Of a stretch of 61,452 bases of DNA, positions 26,924-35,996 are shown one piece after another. How positions within the stretch are numbered: the stretch's first letter is position 1; each line of letters begins with the position of its first letter. The position numbers and the translations under genes are program-made. The notes under the pieces were generated by a model. That model was not told where the DNA came from. It did not search any database and saw nothing but the letters and a program-made list of their open reading frames with translations. Origin of the DNA: Solirubrobacterales bacterium (GTDB taxonomy: Bacteria; Actinomycetota; Thermoleophilia; Solirubrobacterales; Solirubrobacteraceae); the NCBI GenBank assembly GCA_019240655.1, contig JAFAXX010000080.1, forward strand, positions 1 through 61,452. The letters are read 5' to 3'.

Positions 26924-28288
26924 CTATGCCGGGGCTTGGGCGCGATAGCTGGTCCTCGCGAAGTCGACGTACGGTGCGAGCGCTACGGTCGCGCGGATCT
27001 CGACCTGCTCGTGGGGTTCGACCTGCGGCTTGCGGGAGTTTGGTTGCTCTCCCCAGAGGACCGTCAGCTCAGTGCCTGGCTCGCTGTGCTCGGGGTTGAT
27101 GGTCGCTAGCGAGACGAAGGCGGACTCGTTGGCGATGTAGCCGCAGTCGAGGGAGGAGCCAACGAGCTCGCCGCCCGAGAGCACGGCGTCGACCTGGTAG
27201 AGCGCGTAGCGTGCCTTGGGGAGTTGGAGGTACTTGGCCTTCGGGGTGTGGGTGAACAGCCCGCGGATCGCGTGCGCGATGTCGTCGGGGTTCCACACGA
27301 GCGTGACTTTGGTGCGGGCGCTGTCCTGCTGGTGGCGTTGGAGCGCGTCGCGGCCGATGAAGTCGTGGTCGAACGCGACGTGGCGGCTGTAGCCGAGGTC
27401 ATGCGGCGTCAGGTAGTAGTCGGTGATGTCTTGGGAGTTGTAGCTTCCGCCGAGCGATCCGGCGGCGGCCGGCAGCCAGCGGCGGTAGTCCTCGAGCTCG
27501 GGGCCGGTGAAGATCGCCGGCAGCGGGGTGGGCACCCAGCCGGATTCGAGGTTGGATGTCGAGTAGGCCAGCGCTCCGGCGGGGACGAGCCCGAAGTCGA
27601 GGCCGGCGTCGAGGATGGCCTCGCGCACACGCTCGCCGTGCTCCCACGGGCCGAACATCTCAAAGCCCGGCTGTCCGGCCATCCCGTGGCGTAGCGCTCG
27701 GACTTCCAGGCCGGCGAAGCAAAACCGCGTCATGTTGAAGAACTTCACCTCGGGCAGCGGCTGGCCGGTCAGCTTCTCCATGATCTGGCCGGCGGCTGGG
27801 CCCTGCAGCTCGTAGCGAAACAGCTTCGGCGGCCCGCCCGCGCGCACCGCGGAGTTCTCGTCGCGTTCGACGCGCACGTCGTAGCCGCCATGTCCGGCGT
27901 TGTACTGCACCCAGTTGATCGCGGTCGCGTGACCGACGAGGTCGAGGCTGCCCTCGGCGAGGTAGAACAGGATGCCGTCGCCGATCAGGTAGCCGTCGTG
28001 GTTGACCGCGACGAACTGCTTTCCCTTCCCGGGCGTGTAGCGCGAGAAGTTGTTGACGCCGAGCTCGCTCAGCAGGCGGATCGCGTCAGGGCCCTCGATG
28101 AACAGGTCGGTCATGTGATGGGACTGGTCGAACAGGACGCAGCTCTCCCGCCAGGCATGCTGCTCGGAGCGCCAGTTGCTGAACTCCGCCGCCACCGGGA
28201 AGGTGAATGGCGCCGCCTGCGCGTTGCGCAGCAGCTCGACCGCGCTCGGCGCGGCGGCGATGGCCTCGGCCAGATTGGTCGTGTGCAC
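26924..28288 (-). CDS. GcvT-like tetrahydrofolate-dependent aryl O-demethylase (LigM/DesA family)
   Basis: 454 aa aminomethyltransferase-fold protein. The N-terminus LLRNAQAAPFTFPV and WRSEQHAWRESCVLFDQSHHMTDLFIEGPDA match LigM/DesA-type demethylases better than glycine-cleavage T proteins, which are near 370 aa. The glycine-rich YELQGPAAGQIMEKL segment and HGMAGQPGFEMFGPWEHGERV follow. These enzymes move the methyl group of vanillate, syringate or 3-O-methylgallate to tetrahydrofolate. The gene starts 1 bp after the acyl-CoA ligase stop, under a PaaX-type regulator, so an aromatic-acid role is likely. Related GcvT-like proteins act on other N- or O-methyl compounds, so the substrate stays open. 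Confidence 0.72.
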   Translation of the reverse strand: MHTTNLAEAIAAAPSAVELLRNAQAAPFTFPVAAEFSNWRSEQHAWRESCVLFDQSHHMTDLFIEGPDAIRLLSELGVNNFSRYTPGKGKQFVAVNHDGYLIGDGILFYLAEGSLDLVGHATAINWVQYNAGHGGYDVRVERDENSAVRAGGPPKLFRYELQGPAAGQIMEKLTGQPLPEVKFFNMTRFCFAGLEVRALRHGMAGQPGFEMFGPWEHGERVREAILDAGLDFGLVPAGALAYSTSNLESGWVPTPLPAIFTGPELEDYRRWLPAAAGSLGGSYNSQDITDYYLTPHDLGYSRHVAFDHDFIGRDALQRHQQDSARTKVTLVWNPDDIAHAIRGLFTHTPKAKYLQLPKARYALYQVDAVLSGGELVGSSLDCGYIANESAFVSLATINPEHSEPGTELTVLWGEQPNSRKPQVEPHEQVEIRATVALAPYVDFARTSYRAQAPA

Positions 28289-28289
28289 T

Positions 28290-29945
28290 TCATCTCCTCC
28301 GGGTTGAGGTGTCGTCGTCGGTGTGAGCGGGACTTTCTTGGATCACGCGCCTGGCCCACGCGAGCTCGAGCTTGCCGGTGGGGGTGCGCGGCAGCTCTCG
28401 GACCCGCACGATCGACCGCGGAACCTTGTAGCCGGCCAGCCTGCGCCGCACCCATTCCTGCAGCTCGTTCGCGGACAGTTTGTCGCTGGCGGTCGCGACC
28501 ACGGCGCCGACGCGTTCGCCCCAGATCTCATCCGGCACACCAACCACGGCGGTGTCCAGCACGTCTGGATGCGTGAGCAGGGCATCCTCGACCTCCTGGG
28601 GGTGGACCTTCTCGCCGCCGGTGTTGATCACCCCGGACCCACGTCCCAAGAAGCGGATCGCGCCATCGGCCTCGACCCGCGCCAGATCCCCGGGTATGGA
28701 ATACCGGACGCCGTCGACGATCCGAAACGTCCGGGCGGTCCGTTCCTGATCTTTGTAATAGCCCAGGGGCATCGGCCCGCTGTAGGCCAGTACGCCGGCC
28801 TCGCCGCCGCCCGGCACGACGTCCCGGTCACCCTCGGCGAGGACCTTGGTGGCTGGGACCGGAAAGAACCGGGCGGGGAGGTCATCGACCGATGAGGTGA
28901 TGGCGAACGCGAACGGTCCGCCTTCGCTCGAGGCGATCGCATCGATGATCGTCACCTCGGCGCGTGCGTGCAAAGCATGCTTGAGCCGGTCGCTCAACGC
29001 AGTCCCTGAACTGATCACCGACCTTAGGGGACCGAGGTCATGTCGCCGGCCTGCGCGCTCCACGGCGAGAAGCTCGTCCACGAGCGGCTGACACACGGCA
29101 TTGCCGGCGACGATGATCGTGCTCGCCTCCTGCGCCGCCACGGTCTCCCACACATCCCGCGCGTCCAGTCCGCCTGGACGCGCGGTCACGACCCGGCCGC
29201 CCACCAACAGGGCTCCCATCGAATTGAACAGTCCAGTCGCGTGCATTAGCGGTACGACCGGCATCACGGTAGGTGCGCGTCCACTGGCGCGCGCGCTCGC
29301 GGCAAGCGCTACCACCTCCGCGAGCGTGGCAGGAAGATCCGCGGCGCCCGCTGGGCGAAAGATCGGGACGACCAGCGAGTGCAGGAGGTCGCGTTGCTGC
29401 CAGATGACACCCTTGGGCTTGCCGGTGGTGCCCCCGGTGTACATGAAGATCTGATCGGTGCCGGGGCGTGGCGTGACAGCGCGGGGCGAATGGCGCGCGA
29501 GGACCTCCTCGAATTCGGCGATTCGGTTGGTGGGCACCGGCGTCGGGGCCGGACCAACCCGTACCAGCACCCGCAACGTCGGGAGGTGCTCGGCGGCGTG
29601 AGTCACGTTCGCGCCCAGCTCACCGCTGAACACCACTGCCGCAGCGTCGGCGTCGGCCAGCAAGGCCGTCAGCTCAGCTGCGGTGTAGCGATAGTTGGCG
29701 TTGACCGGGACGGCGCCAAGCTTAAGCGCAGCAAACACGGTCTCCAGGTAGGCCGCGCCGTTGTACAGATAGCAGGCGACCTTGGCGCCCGGCCCGACAC
29801 CTCCTGCCTCGAGCGCGGCGGCGAGCCGCGCCGATCGGTTCTCGAACTCCGCATAGCTGTAATCGCGCCACGGCTCTGAAATCGCGATGGCGCCAGGCAA
29901 CCGCGCGGCAACCGCTTCCCAGATCGTCCCGAACGACGCATCCAC
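28290..29945 (-). CDS. AMP-dependent acyl-CoA synthetase/ligase (ANL superfamily)
   Basis: 551 aa. The AMP-binding P-loop MYTGGTTGKPKGV is near residue 170, the A5-type SSEGGPFAFA motif near 345, and the hinge/A8 region GDLARVEADGAIRFLGRGSGVINTGGEKVHPQEVEDAL near 430-460. The catalytic Lys of A10 lies in TPTGKLE near residue 530. It activates a carboxylic acid to its CoA thioester with ATP. Its position between a PaaX regulator (11 bp upstream) and an aryl O-demethylase suggests a methoxylated aromatic or cinnamic acid. A medium- or long-chain acid cannot be excluded. Confidence 0.88.
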   Translation of the reverse strand: MDASFGTIWEAVAARLPGAIAISEPWRDYSYAEFENRSARLAAALEAGGVGPGAKVACYLYNGAAYLETVFAALKLGAVPVNANYRYTAAELTALLADADAAAVVFSGELGANVTHAAEHLPTLRVLVRVGPAPTPVPTNRIAEFEEVLARHSPRAVTPRPGTDQIFMYTGGTTGKPKGVIWQQRDLLHSLVVPIFRPAGAADLPATLAEVVALAASARASGRAPTVMPVVPLMHATGLFNSMGALLVGGRVVTARPGGLDARDVWETVAAQEASTIIVAGNAVCQPLVDELLAVERAGRRHDLGPLRSVISSGTALSDRLKHALHARAEVTIIDAIASSEGGPFAFAITSSVDDLPARFFPVPATKVLAEGDRDVVPGGGEAGVLAYSGPMPLGYYKDQERTARTFRIVDGVRYSIPGDLARVEADGAIRFLGRGSGVINTGGEKVHPQEVEDALLTHPDVLDTAVVGVPDEIWGERVGAVVATASDKLSANELQEWVRRRLAGYKVPRSIVRVRELPRTPTGKLELAWARRVIQESPAHTDDDTSTRRR

Positions 29946-29956
29946 AGCAAGGCGTC

Positions 29957-30817
29957 CTACGCGCGGGATGACCGAATGGGAAGAAGATCGAGCGCCGCTT
30001 CAGCTTGGGCGGCCGCGGGATCGGCGAGCTCGTCAGTCAGCTGCCGGAACAGCTTCTCGGCCTCGACCGCGGGCCAGTCCCTCGGCAGATGCCTCAACGG
30101 CAACCGCGGGTCGAGGCGAAGAAGCCGAAGCCATTCCGCCTGGACGAGCAGATGCTGGGCCAGCGGATCTGCCGCGCTCGGCCGCACCCGCGCCTGCCAG
30201 CGCGTGAGAAAGCTGCGGTATTCGGAGGCGATCCTCCCCAGGTCCCACGCCTCTGACACCAATGCGTCGATGTCGGTGGGCTCATCCGGTCGGGCATGAA
30301 ACACCGTCACGTGATCGTCAACCCCCAGCCCCTCAAGCAGCGCTACGACGTCGACCTGAGACGGCGCGATCCACAGTCCACTCTGCAACAGACCGAACCG
30401 AGCCCAGAGGAGGCGCGAGCGCAGCAGATGGCGGCGCGCGCGCCACGACTGCGGCATGGTGAACGCGACGAGCGTCCACCAACCGTCCCAATCATGATCG
30501 ACCGGCTCGTCGATGCGACGTCGCCCCTCGCGCAGCTCACGAGTCGCGTGATCGGTCAACGCGAAATACACCCGCCGTCCACTGCGATGTCGTTCAAGCA
30601 AGCCGCGGTCAACCATCCGCGCCGACGTGGAGCGCGTCGCATGCTCGCCCACGCCGGCTCGGCCGAGCACCTCGATTGCGCTCCCCGAGAAGAGGGCCAC
30701 CGGCCGGTCGTAGAGATACCACGCGAGCAATCCCAGCATCAGCGCCTGCGGCTTTACGACCGTGGGGCCCTCACGAGGCCGGACGCGTCCAACCGATCCC
30801 GAGCGCCTATCAACCAT
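29957..30817 (-). CDS. PaaX-family transcriptional repressor
   Basis: 286 aa. The N-terminal winged helix (VVKPQALMLGLLAWYLYDRP ... RSTSARMVDRGLLERHRSGRRVYFALT) is followed by the PaaX-like middle domain (DGWWTLVAFTMPQSWRARRHLLRSRLLWARFGLLQSGLWIAP) and the PaaX C-terminal domain with LDPRLPLRHLPRDWPAVEAEKLFRQL. Known PaaX proteins bind phenylacetyl-CoA and repress aromatic degradation. Encoded just upstream of a CoA ligase, it probably senses that enzyme's acyl-CoA product. The start is uncertain: ATG 30817 is used, but a GTG near the VKPQA segment would also serve. Confidence 0.87.
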   Translation of the reverse strand: MVDRRSGSVGRVRPREGPTVVKPQALMLGLLAWYLYDRPVALFSGSAIEVLGRAGVGEHATRSTSARMVDRGLLERHRSGRRVYFALTDHATRELREGRRRIDEPVDHDWDGWWTLVAFTMPQSWRARRHLLRSRLLWARFGLLQSGLWIAPSQVDVVALLEGLGVDDHVTVFHARPDEPTDIDALVSEAWDLGRIASEYRSFLTRWQARVRPSAADPLAQHLLVQAEWLRLLRLDPRLPLRHLPRDWPAVEAEKLFRQLTDELADPAAAQAEAALDLLPIRSSRA

Positions 30818-30868
30818 CCCCACAACCTCGCGCACGCGCGAGCGGCACTGGTGACGGCCGCCCGCGGG

Positions 30869-30892
30869 CCCCGGCCGTGACCGCGGCCGGGG
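30869..30892. terminator. GC-rich hairpin between the PaaX gene and a decayed secreted hydrolase
   Basis: A perfect 9-bp inverted repeat (CCCCGGCCG / CGGCCGGGG) closes a 6-nt loop. It sits upstream of the PaaX start, so it could end leftward transcripts from the remnant or act as an operator. No T-run follows. Confidence 0.35.
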
Positions 30893-31100
30893 TATCCATT
30901 TCGGCCCGGGCCATGGCTGAAGACGAGCAGTGTCCATTCCAATTCGCCGGGACATCCGCCAGCCACGTCCCGCCGTCGTTTGTCGTTCCCGTGTAATGGC
31001 CCGGGGCGGCTGCGACTGCCGATGGCGCGCCCGCGAGCAGGTACAACGCGGCAGCAGCGACCAACACGGAAACACGCCGCGTTCCGATCGAAGCGAGAAT
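30890..31100 (-). pseudogene. Truncated N-terminus of a secreted alpha/beta hydrolase
   Basis: A GGAGGAGG site precedes ATT at 31100, where an ATG would be expected. The reading frame then gives a signal peptide (TRRVSVLVAAAALYLLAGAPSAVAAA) and YTGTTNDGGTWLADVPANWNG, the opening of a family of exported actinobacterial hydrolases. The next expected words, TLLVFSHG, are in another frame, so a frameshift lies near 30945. Similarity stops soon after, at the hairpin. Lost start, frameshift and truncation together argue for a true remnant rather than a single sequencing error. Confidence 0.5.
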
Positions 31101-31882
31101 TCTGAAACCTCCTCCTCTCTAGCGGGTGCGAGCCAGCGGTTGGATCGACGCGCTCCCACCGGCACCGACAAATTTCCGCGGACAGATGTTAGGCAAAACG
31201 GTGACCAGGGTCAAGGATCTGCATAACTCTTTCCCTCCGAGCCGACGACGAGGTCTCGCTACCCCCGCCGCCGACCGACCGCTGACGCTCGCACGATCTA
31301 GGTCGGGCGCCGACAAGCAGCCGCGTCCATGGCCAGCACCACGGCGGGCAATCATTCCGCCACCGACGTCATGCGATGTGCGACTCGCGCATCTGGATGG
31401 GGCCGGGACGACAAGACCAGACGCTTCAACGGACGAGCTTCGCGACTGCCGCCGGCGGGCTTGCTCCTCGCATGGGTCCGGAAGTCGCATCGGGTCGGAA
31501 CGTTCTCCTCACGAGCGGCTGGCCGATTTGTGCGGCGCGCACAACCGGAGCCCGCCGCCAATGCCGCGAGGAGTCACGACTCGCAGTTTCCTCAAGGACG
31601 AATCCCAGGAACTCCTCGCCGAGCTCGGCAGTCTTCTGCTCGGCGAGCAAGTACAAGTCTCGGGACGATCCCTGAGACTTGTGGATCCCTGTACACGTGA
31701 GCGTCTCGTCGGCGTCGGCTCCCACACTGCCGCCGCTGCTCGGGAACGCATTCGTAGGGTGCGCTATAGCTGGCAGAGGGCAAGACGCCGGGCTGGTCGC
31801 CCGCTTGGCATGACCGCGGCCGTTGCGACGCGGCGCATTTGCCCAAAGGCTGATTTTCGGCGTGGCCGGTGAACGGGCAGCC
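31101..31882. other. Intergenic, no confident gene
   Basis: About 780 bp. On the leftward strand a frame including SRDLYLLAEQKTAELGEEFLGFVLEE near 31600-31680 looks protein-like but has no start of its own and no recognised family. Nothing else was seen. Confidence 0.35.
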
Positions 31883-33058
31883 TCAGTGCTGGACGAGCCG
31901 GTACACCGGGCCGAAGAGCGAGACGGCGTAGATGTGCCCGGCGTTGTCCTGGCCGAAGGCCGACAGGCTGCTGACCGACAGGCCGGTCGCATGGTTCTCG
32001 CGGGCGTGGCCAGCGCTGAGCACGACAGAGTTGATCTGGGGCCTGCAATTGTCCCCGAACAGGTAGCGGCCGTAGAGCGAGGGCAGCGAGGGGTCGCGGA
32101 CGACGTAGCCACCGATGATCGCGCAGTACCCGTCGCTGTGACGGGCGACGAGGTTGGGCTTGATCGCTCCGGGCGCGGAGCCCTGCTTGTAGCGAAGATC
32201 ACCCTCGAAGATGCTCCATCCGTAGTTCGCGCCGGCGCCGTGGCCGTGGCGCGCGAAGTCGATCTCCTCCTCGGTGTCCTGGCCTACATCGGCGATGATC
32301 AGATCTCCCGTGCGCCGGTCGAAGGAGAAGCGCCACGGGTTGCGCAGTCCGTACGCCCAGATCTCCGCACGTCGCCCGGACCCGGGCCCGTACGGATTGC
32401 CCGCTGGGATCGCGTAGCCGCCGCGGGGACGGGGCGCGATCCGCAGCAGCTTGCCGAGCAGCACGTGCGTGTTCTGACCGTAGTTGTGCGGGTCGCCCTC
32501 GCTGCCGCCGTCCCCGACGCCGACGTAGAGATCACCGTCGGGGCCGAACTGGAGCTGGCCGCCGTTGTGGTTGGTCTCGGTGTGATGATCAATCGAGAGC
32601 ACGGTCCGGCTGCTGCTCGGATCAGCCCGGTCCGGATCACCGCGCGCGCGCCGGTACTGGACGATCTGGATGTTGTTCGAGTCGTCGGTGTAGTAGACGT
32701 AGAACCGGCCGCTGGTCTGGTAGTCCGGCGCGAATGCCATCGAGAGCAGTCCCTGCTCGGTTCCGCCGGAGTTGACCTCGCTGGAGATGTCGAGGAATGG
32801 GCGAGGCTGGCGCCGGCCGCGGACAAGAACGATGATCCGCCCGGCGCGCTCGACAACGAACAGCCGACGGGCGTCGCCCGGCGCGGCAGCCACATAGACG
32901 GGCTGGCTGAACGTGCCGATTCGCTGCAGGCCGATCCGGGTCGCTCGGGCCGCGGCTGCGACGGTGGCAACACGAGATGGCGTCGAGGATCCGCACGCGG
33001 CGATGCCCGCAGCGGCGGCGATGGCGGTGACGCCGGCGATCAGTGTTCGACGAGTCAT
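31883..33058 (-). CDS. PQQ-dependent sugar dehydrogenase-like lipoprotein (YliI/Gdh family)
   Basis: 391 aa. The N-terminus MTRRTLIAGVTAIAAAAGIAAC is a lipoprotein signal with lipobox IAAC; the twin Arg suggests Tat export. A six-bladed beta-propeller follows with family motifs: EQGLLSMAFAPDY, DHHTETNHNGGQLQFGPDGDLYVGVGDGG (the catalytic-His blade), LRNPWRFSFDRRTGDLIIADVGQ and the cysteine-containing SDGYCAIIGGYVVRD. Soluble glucose dehydrogenase-type enzymes oxidise aldose sugars with PQQ at the outer face of the membrane. No PQQ synthesis genes lie in this window. A GTG three codons upstream is an alternative start. Confidence 0.87.
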   Translation of the reverse strand: MTRRTLIAGVTAIAAAAGIAACGSSTPSRVATVAAAARATRIGLQRIGTFSQPVYVAAAPGDARRLFVVERAGRIIVLVRGRRQPRPFLDISSEVNSGGTEQGLLSMAFAPDYQTSGRFYVYYTDDSNNIQIVQYRRARGDPDRADPSSSRTVLSIDHHTETNHNGGQLQFGPDGDLYVGVGDGGSEGDPHNYGQNTHVLLGKLLRIAPRPRGGYAIPAGNPYGPGSGRRAEIWAYGLRNPWRFSFDRRTGDLIIADVGQDTEEEIDFARHGHGAGANYGWSIFEGDLRYKQGSAPGAIKPNLVARHSDGYCAIIGGYVVRDPSLPSLYGRYLFGDNCRPQINSVVLSAGHARENHATGLSVSSLSAFGQDNAGHIYAVSLFGPVYRLVQH

Positions 33059-33067
33059 CACCAACAC

Positions 33068-33479
33068 CGTACTGACTCACAGCCCCCCGTTCGGCGGGCG
33101 ACCGTCCGGTCTCAGGACCTCATACCGGCACCGGTCTGCTCCCCGGGCTGCGAGGTGGGCGGGATCGCCCCCGGCGGTTCCCTCGTGCGGCAATCACGGC
33201 CTCGGCGGTCGCAGCGTCCACGCTCGACTACTCCTGCCCAAGGCGCTGGCGCAAAGAGCGCGACGATCGGGGCCTGGCTGTCCCAGCCTGCCCCGCCCCG
33301 ACCCACTCGGCCAGCGCCGGGCGTCGCAATCTCCGCTCGGCGTGTGCCTGTTCGGCCAGCACTGCTTCACGCCGGTCTCCAGTGCCCGCTGGTCGTGCCA
33401 CAGCCGCCGCGCGTCCGCATGTCCGTCGTCATCGACAGCGACCGGAAAAACCCTAGTGCCGTGCGGAGCATGCCCGCGC
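33068..33479. other. Intergenic, no gene seen
   Basis: About 410 bp between the divergent sugar dehydrogenase gene and the sigma-factor remnant. No recognisable feature was found. Confidence 0.35.
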
Positions 33480-33700
33480 ATGACCACCACTCTCACTCGA
33501 GGCCACGCCGCCTCGCACAACGAACAGGCGCTTCTCCGCGCGGCACAGCGCGGGGATCGCCAGGCGCAAGAAGAGCTCTTGCGCCGCTACGAGCCGCTCG
33601 TTCGCCACACCGTCTGGCGGCTTCCGTTGCCCTGCCGGTGCGATCGGGAGGACTTCGCCCAGGACGCTCGGCTTGCACTGCTGGCCGCCGACGCCTTGGC
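33480..33700 (+). pseudogene. Truncated sigma-70-like region 2 remnant
   Basis: From ATG 33480 the frame reads NEQALLRAAQRGDRQAQEELLRRYEPLVRHTVWRL then CDREDFAQDARLALLAA, a clear sigma-70 region 2 start (helices 2.1-2.2). Similarity ends abruptly, though the frame stays open to 33944 with low-complexity sequence. A separate frame at about 33720-33839 reads LINHAEEAARWVAVAIDQAHADPPSAPRAIADALA and then hits TAG, after which LLVVCVFADLA continues. This looks like a second, unrelated gene fragment. The region appears to be a mosaic of broken genes. Confidence 0.45.
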
Positions 33701-33839
33701 GCGCGTGACCTACACCGCCAGTCCCCATCGCTCATCAACCATGCCGAGGAGGCAGCCCGCTGGGTCGCGGTCGCTATCGACCAAGCGCATGCCGATCCCC
33801 CCTCCGCCCCGCGAGCTATCGCCGACGCCCTCGCCTAGC

Positions 33840-34291
33840 TGCTGGTCGTGTGCGTGTTCGCTGACCTCGCCTGCGACCGCGACTGACCGCCCCGGCCCTG
33901 TCGTTAGCTCGGGCACTCCGTCCCGCGTGCTAGCTGCTGTCTAGTAGTGTCCTGCTGGTCGCAGCGTCTCCTCGAAGGGCTCGTGGCCGCGCTTGCCGGT
34001 GATCGCGACGCACCGCTCCGCGAGTATCCACGTGAGCGCGGCGCGGATCGGCGGCTAGCCGGGGAAGGTGGAGAAGCGGCCGACGACGGGCGCTCTGAGC
34101 GCCTCGATCAGCGGATCGCCCGAGTGCTGCTCAGACGTGTCTCATTTTCATCAGCGCGTTGCTGGCGAGACGTTCGAGCCGGATCGGTTCGGAGCGGCAC
34201 CCGCAAGTCGGGAGGCGGTGAACGGCACGGTGGCGAGGTTCGCGCCGCGTGGCGCCTGCGGTGCAGCCGCGGGGTGTGAGGGCCGAGACGT
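33840..34291. other. Intergenic, no confident gene
   Basis: About 450 bp. On the leftward strand a short tail, AALTWILAERCVAITGKRGHEPFEETLRPAGHY then stop near 33944, looks like the C-terminus of a lost protein. No family could be named. Confidence 0.3.
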
Positions 34292-35119
34292 TCACTGCCG
34301 TGACCGTGAGGCGGGCACCGGCGATCCGGCGAGGAACTCGGCGATCACGGGCGCGATTGCGTTCGGCTTCACCGCATGCTTTTGGCCGGGGAGCTCGCGC
34401 AGAGTCGCGTTCGGGAGCACGTCGGCCAGCGAGCGGGACGCGTGCTTGAGGCTTGGGTAGGTCTTTGAGCCGTACATGACCAGCGTCGGGCAGGTGACCG
34501 TCGCCCACTCGTCCGCGCGTAGCGGCGACCCGTGCATGTTCTCGTCACCGAGCGCCACGTAGTCGAACATCAGCGTGTGGCCGTTGGCGCCAAACCGTTT
34601 GAACTGTGGCACCAGCGACATAACCGTCACGATCGGCCCAGGCATCCCGACGTTGCGCAGGAAATGCTTGGCCGCTCCCATCCGGTCGTCAGCGGCGATC
34701 AGCGGCTCGAGCCGCGCGGCGTAGTCGTCACGCGGGAATTTGGCCGTCGGGTCGGTCTTGAACGGGATCTCGTAAAGCACCAACTTCTCGACCGGGAGCC
34801 CCGCCGCGGCCGCGCGCAGCGCGACCGCGCTGCCGGAAGAGTAGCCCCACAGCGAGGGCCGCCCACCGACCGCGTCGATCAGGGCGGCGAGATCCTCTAT
34901 CTCGCGCTGGACCGACGCGGGCCCAGCCGGGCCGCTGTCGCCGCGCCCCCGGCGATCGTAGTTGATCACCGTAAAGTGCTCGGACACGGCGGTGGCGATC
35001 TGCTCCATGGTCTTGAACTTGCGATAGCCGAGCGCGCCATTGACGAGGATCACCGCCGGACCCTCGCCGTAGCGGTCATACGCGATCCGCGTCCCGTCTG
35101 TCGATCCCACCGTGTACAT
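34292..35119 (-). CDS. Alpha/beta hydrolase
   Basis: 275 aa, starting MYTVGSTDGTRIAYDRYGEGPAVILVNG with a GGAGG site 6 nt upstream. The oxyanion-loop segment is followed by YDRRGRGDSGP, the nucleophile elbow GYSSGS (Ser near residue 97) and the C-terminal catalytic-His region GQKHAV, with CPTLVMYG before it. These are the standard triad elements, so it should be a working esterase or lyase-type hydrolase. The substrate is unknown. It stands alone with non-coding or decayed DNA on both sides. Confidence 0.88.
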   Translation of the reverse strand: MYTVGSTDGTRIAYDRYGEGPAVILVNGALGYRKFKTMEQIATAVSEHFTVINYDRRGRGDSGPAGPASVQREIEDLAALIDAVGGRPSLWGYSSGSAVALRAAAAGLPVEKLVLYEIPFKTDPTAKFPRDDYAARLEPLIAADDRMGAAKHFLRNVGMPGPIVTVMSLVPQFKRFGANGHTLMFDYVALGDENMHGSPLRADEWATVTCPTLVMYGSKTYPSLKHASRSLADVLPNATLRELPGQKHAVKPNAIAPVIAEFLAGSPVPASRSRQ

Positions 35120-35492
35120 GCCGTCCTCCGTTGAACTTCGGGTTCGGCAAGTAAGACCGCCCCGGGCGGCAAACTCATCGGTGGCTCGTGGGTCGTGCTC
35201 CAAGGCGACCAAGCGGCACTGCGAGACTTCCGTCCTGACCGTGAGCAAAGCCCCGCGCGTCCACCGCTTCGAGCATGACTCCCGCTGCGCGGGCCGGCAC
35301 GCGCATCCCGACGTGGCCCGCGAGCTTTCCTGCCGTGCGGGCTGCAGGAGAGCCGGCGCCTTCCGATCGGCCCAACGCCCAATGCTGACGGAACGCGTTG
35401 TGCTCGTGGCACGGAGGCTCCTCGGGACGCGGGCTTCTCCGCACGGTTGACCAAGCTGGCCGAGCCGCGGAGGAACAGGCGGCCCACACGAG
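35120..35492. other. Intergenic, no gene seen
   Basis: Upstream region of the alpha/beta hydrolase. Open frames cross it but none is recognisable. Confidence 0.35.
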
Positions 35493-35670
35493 TTGTGGAC
35501 GCGCTTCGACGCTGCGGTGATCGCCCTCGGCGAAGCGCTCGAGGCCGGAAGCCACGTAGGTATCGCACGCGCCTACAAGAACTCGAGCGGCCTCCTCACG
35601 CAGCTCGAGCGGCCTCCTCACGCAGCTTGCACAGGCGGCTGAGCTGCCCTCCGCGGACAAAACGCATCAG
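35493..35670 (+). pseudogene. Small helical protein disrupted by a 22-bp tandem duplication
   Basis: The frame reads LWTRFDAAVIALGEALEAGSHVGIARAYKNSSGLLTQ and then runs into ERPPHAACTGG and a stop. If one copy of the exact 22-bp repeat (35582-35603 and 35604-35625) is removed, the frame continues smoothly as LTQLAQAAELPSADKT. The duplication is therefore a recent frameshifting mutation in a short helical protein gene. No clear start codon or family was found. Confidence 0.4.
35582..35625. repeat. Perfect 22-bp tandem duplication
   Basis: Two identical 22-base copies, each starting CTCGAGCGGCCTCCTC, lie head to tail. The length is not a multiple of three, so it shifts the reading frame. This is probably replication slippage or a tandem assembly artefact. 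Confidence 0.95.
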
Positions 35671-35996
35671 CGCGCAGCGACCCAGCGACAACCGGCGGCC
35701 AGGAAACAGCGACCAACAGGCTTTGCCTGCTCGGACCTTGCTATCGCGAGCACTGGCCGAGCAGGTTGACGCGCACTGCGCGCTCGACGATTCGACGCAA
35801 CGACGCGATGCTCGAGCAGGTGAGCGGCGCCCCCGGCCTCGAGCGGTCCGGTCTTGACCTCGGCGCCGTGGCCGGCGGCTAAGGCATGCGGGCCACGCGG
35901 AGCGCCGGGACGCGAGCAGCTGACCGAGGCGTTCGCTGCCGATGAGGGGCCAAGGCTGGTTCAGGTTCCGGTAGCTTCGGGAATGTGGCTTAAGTG

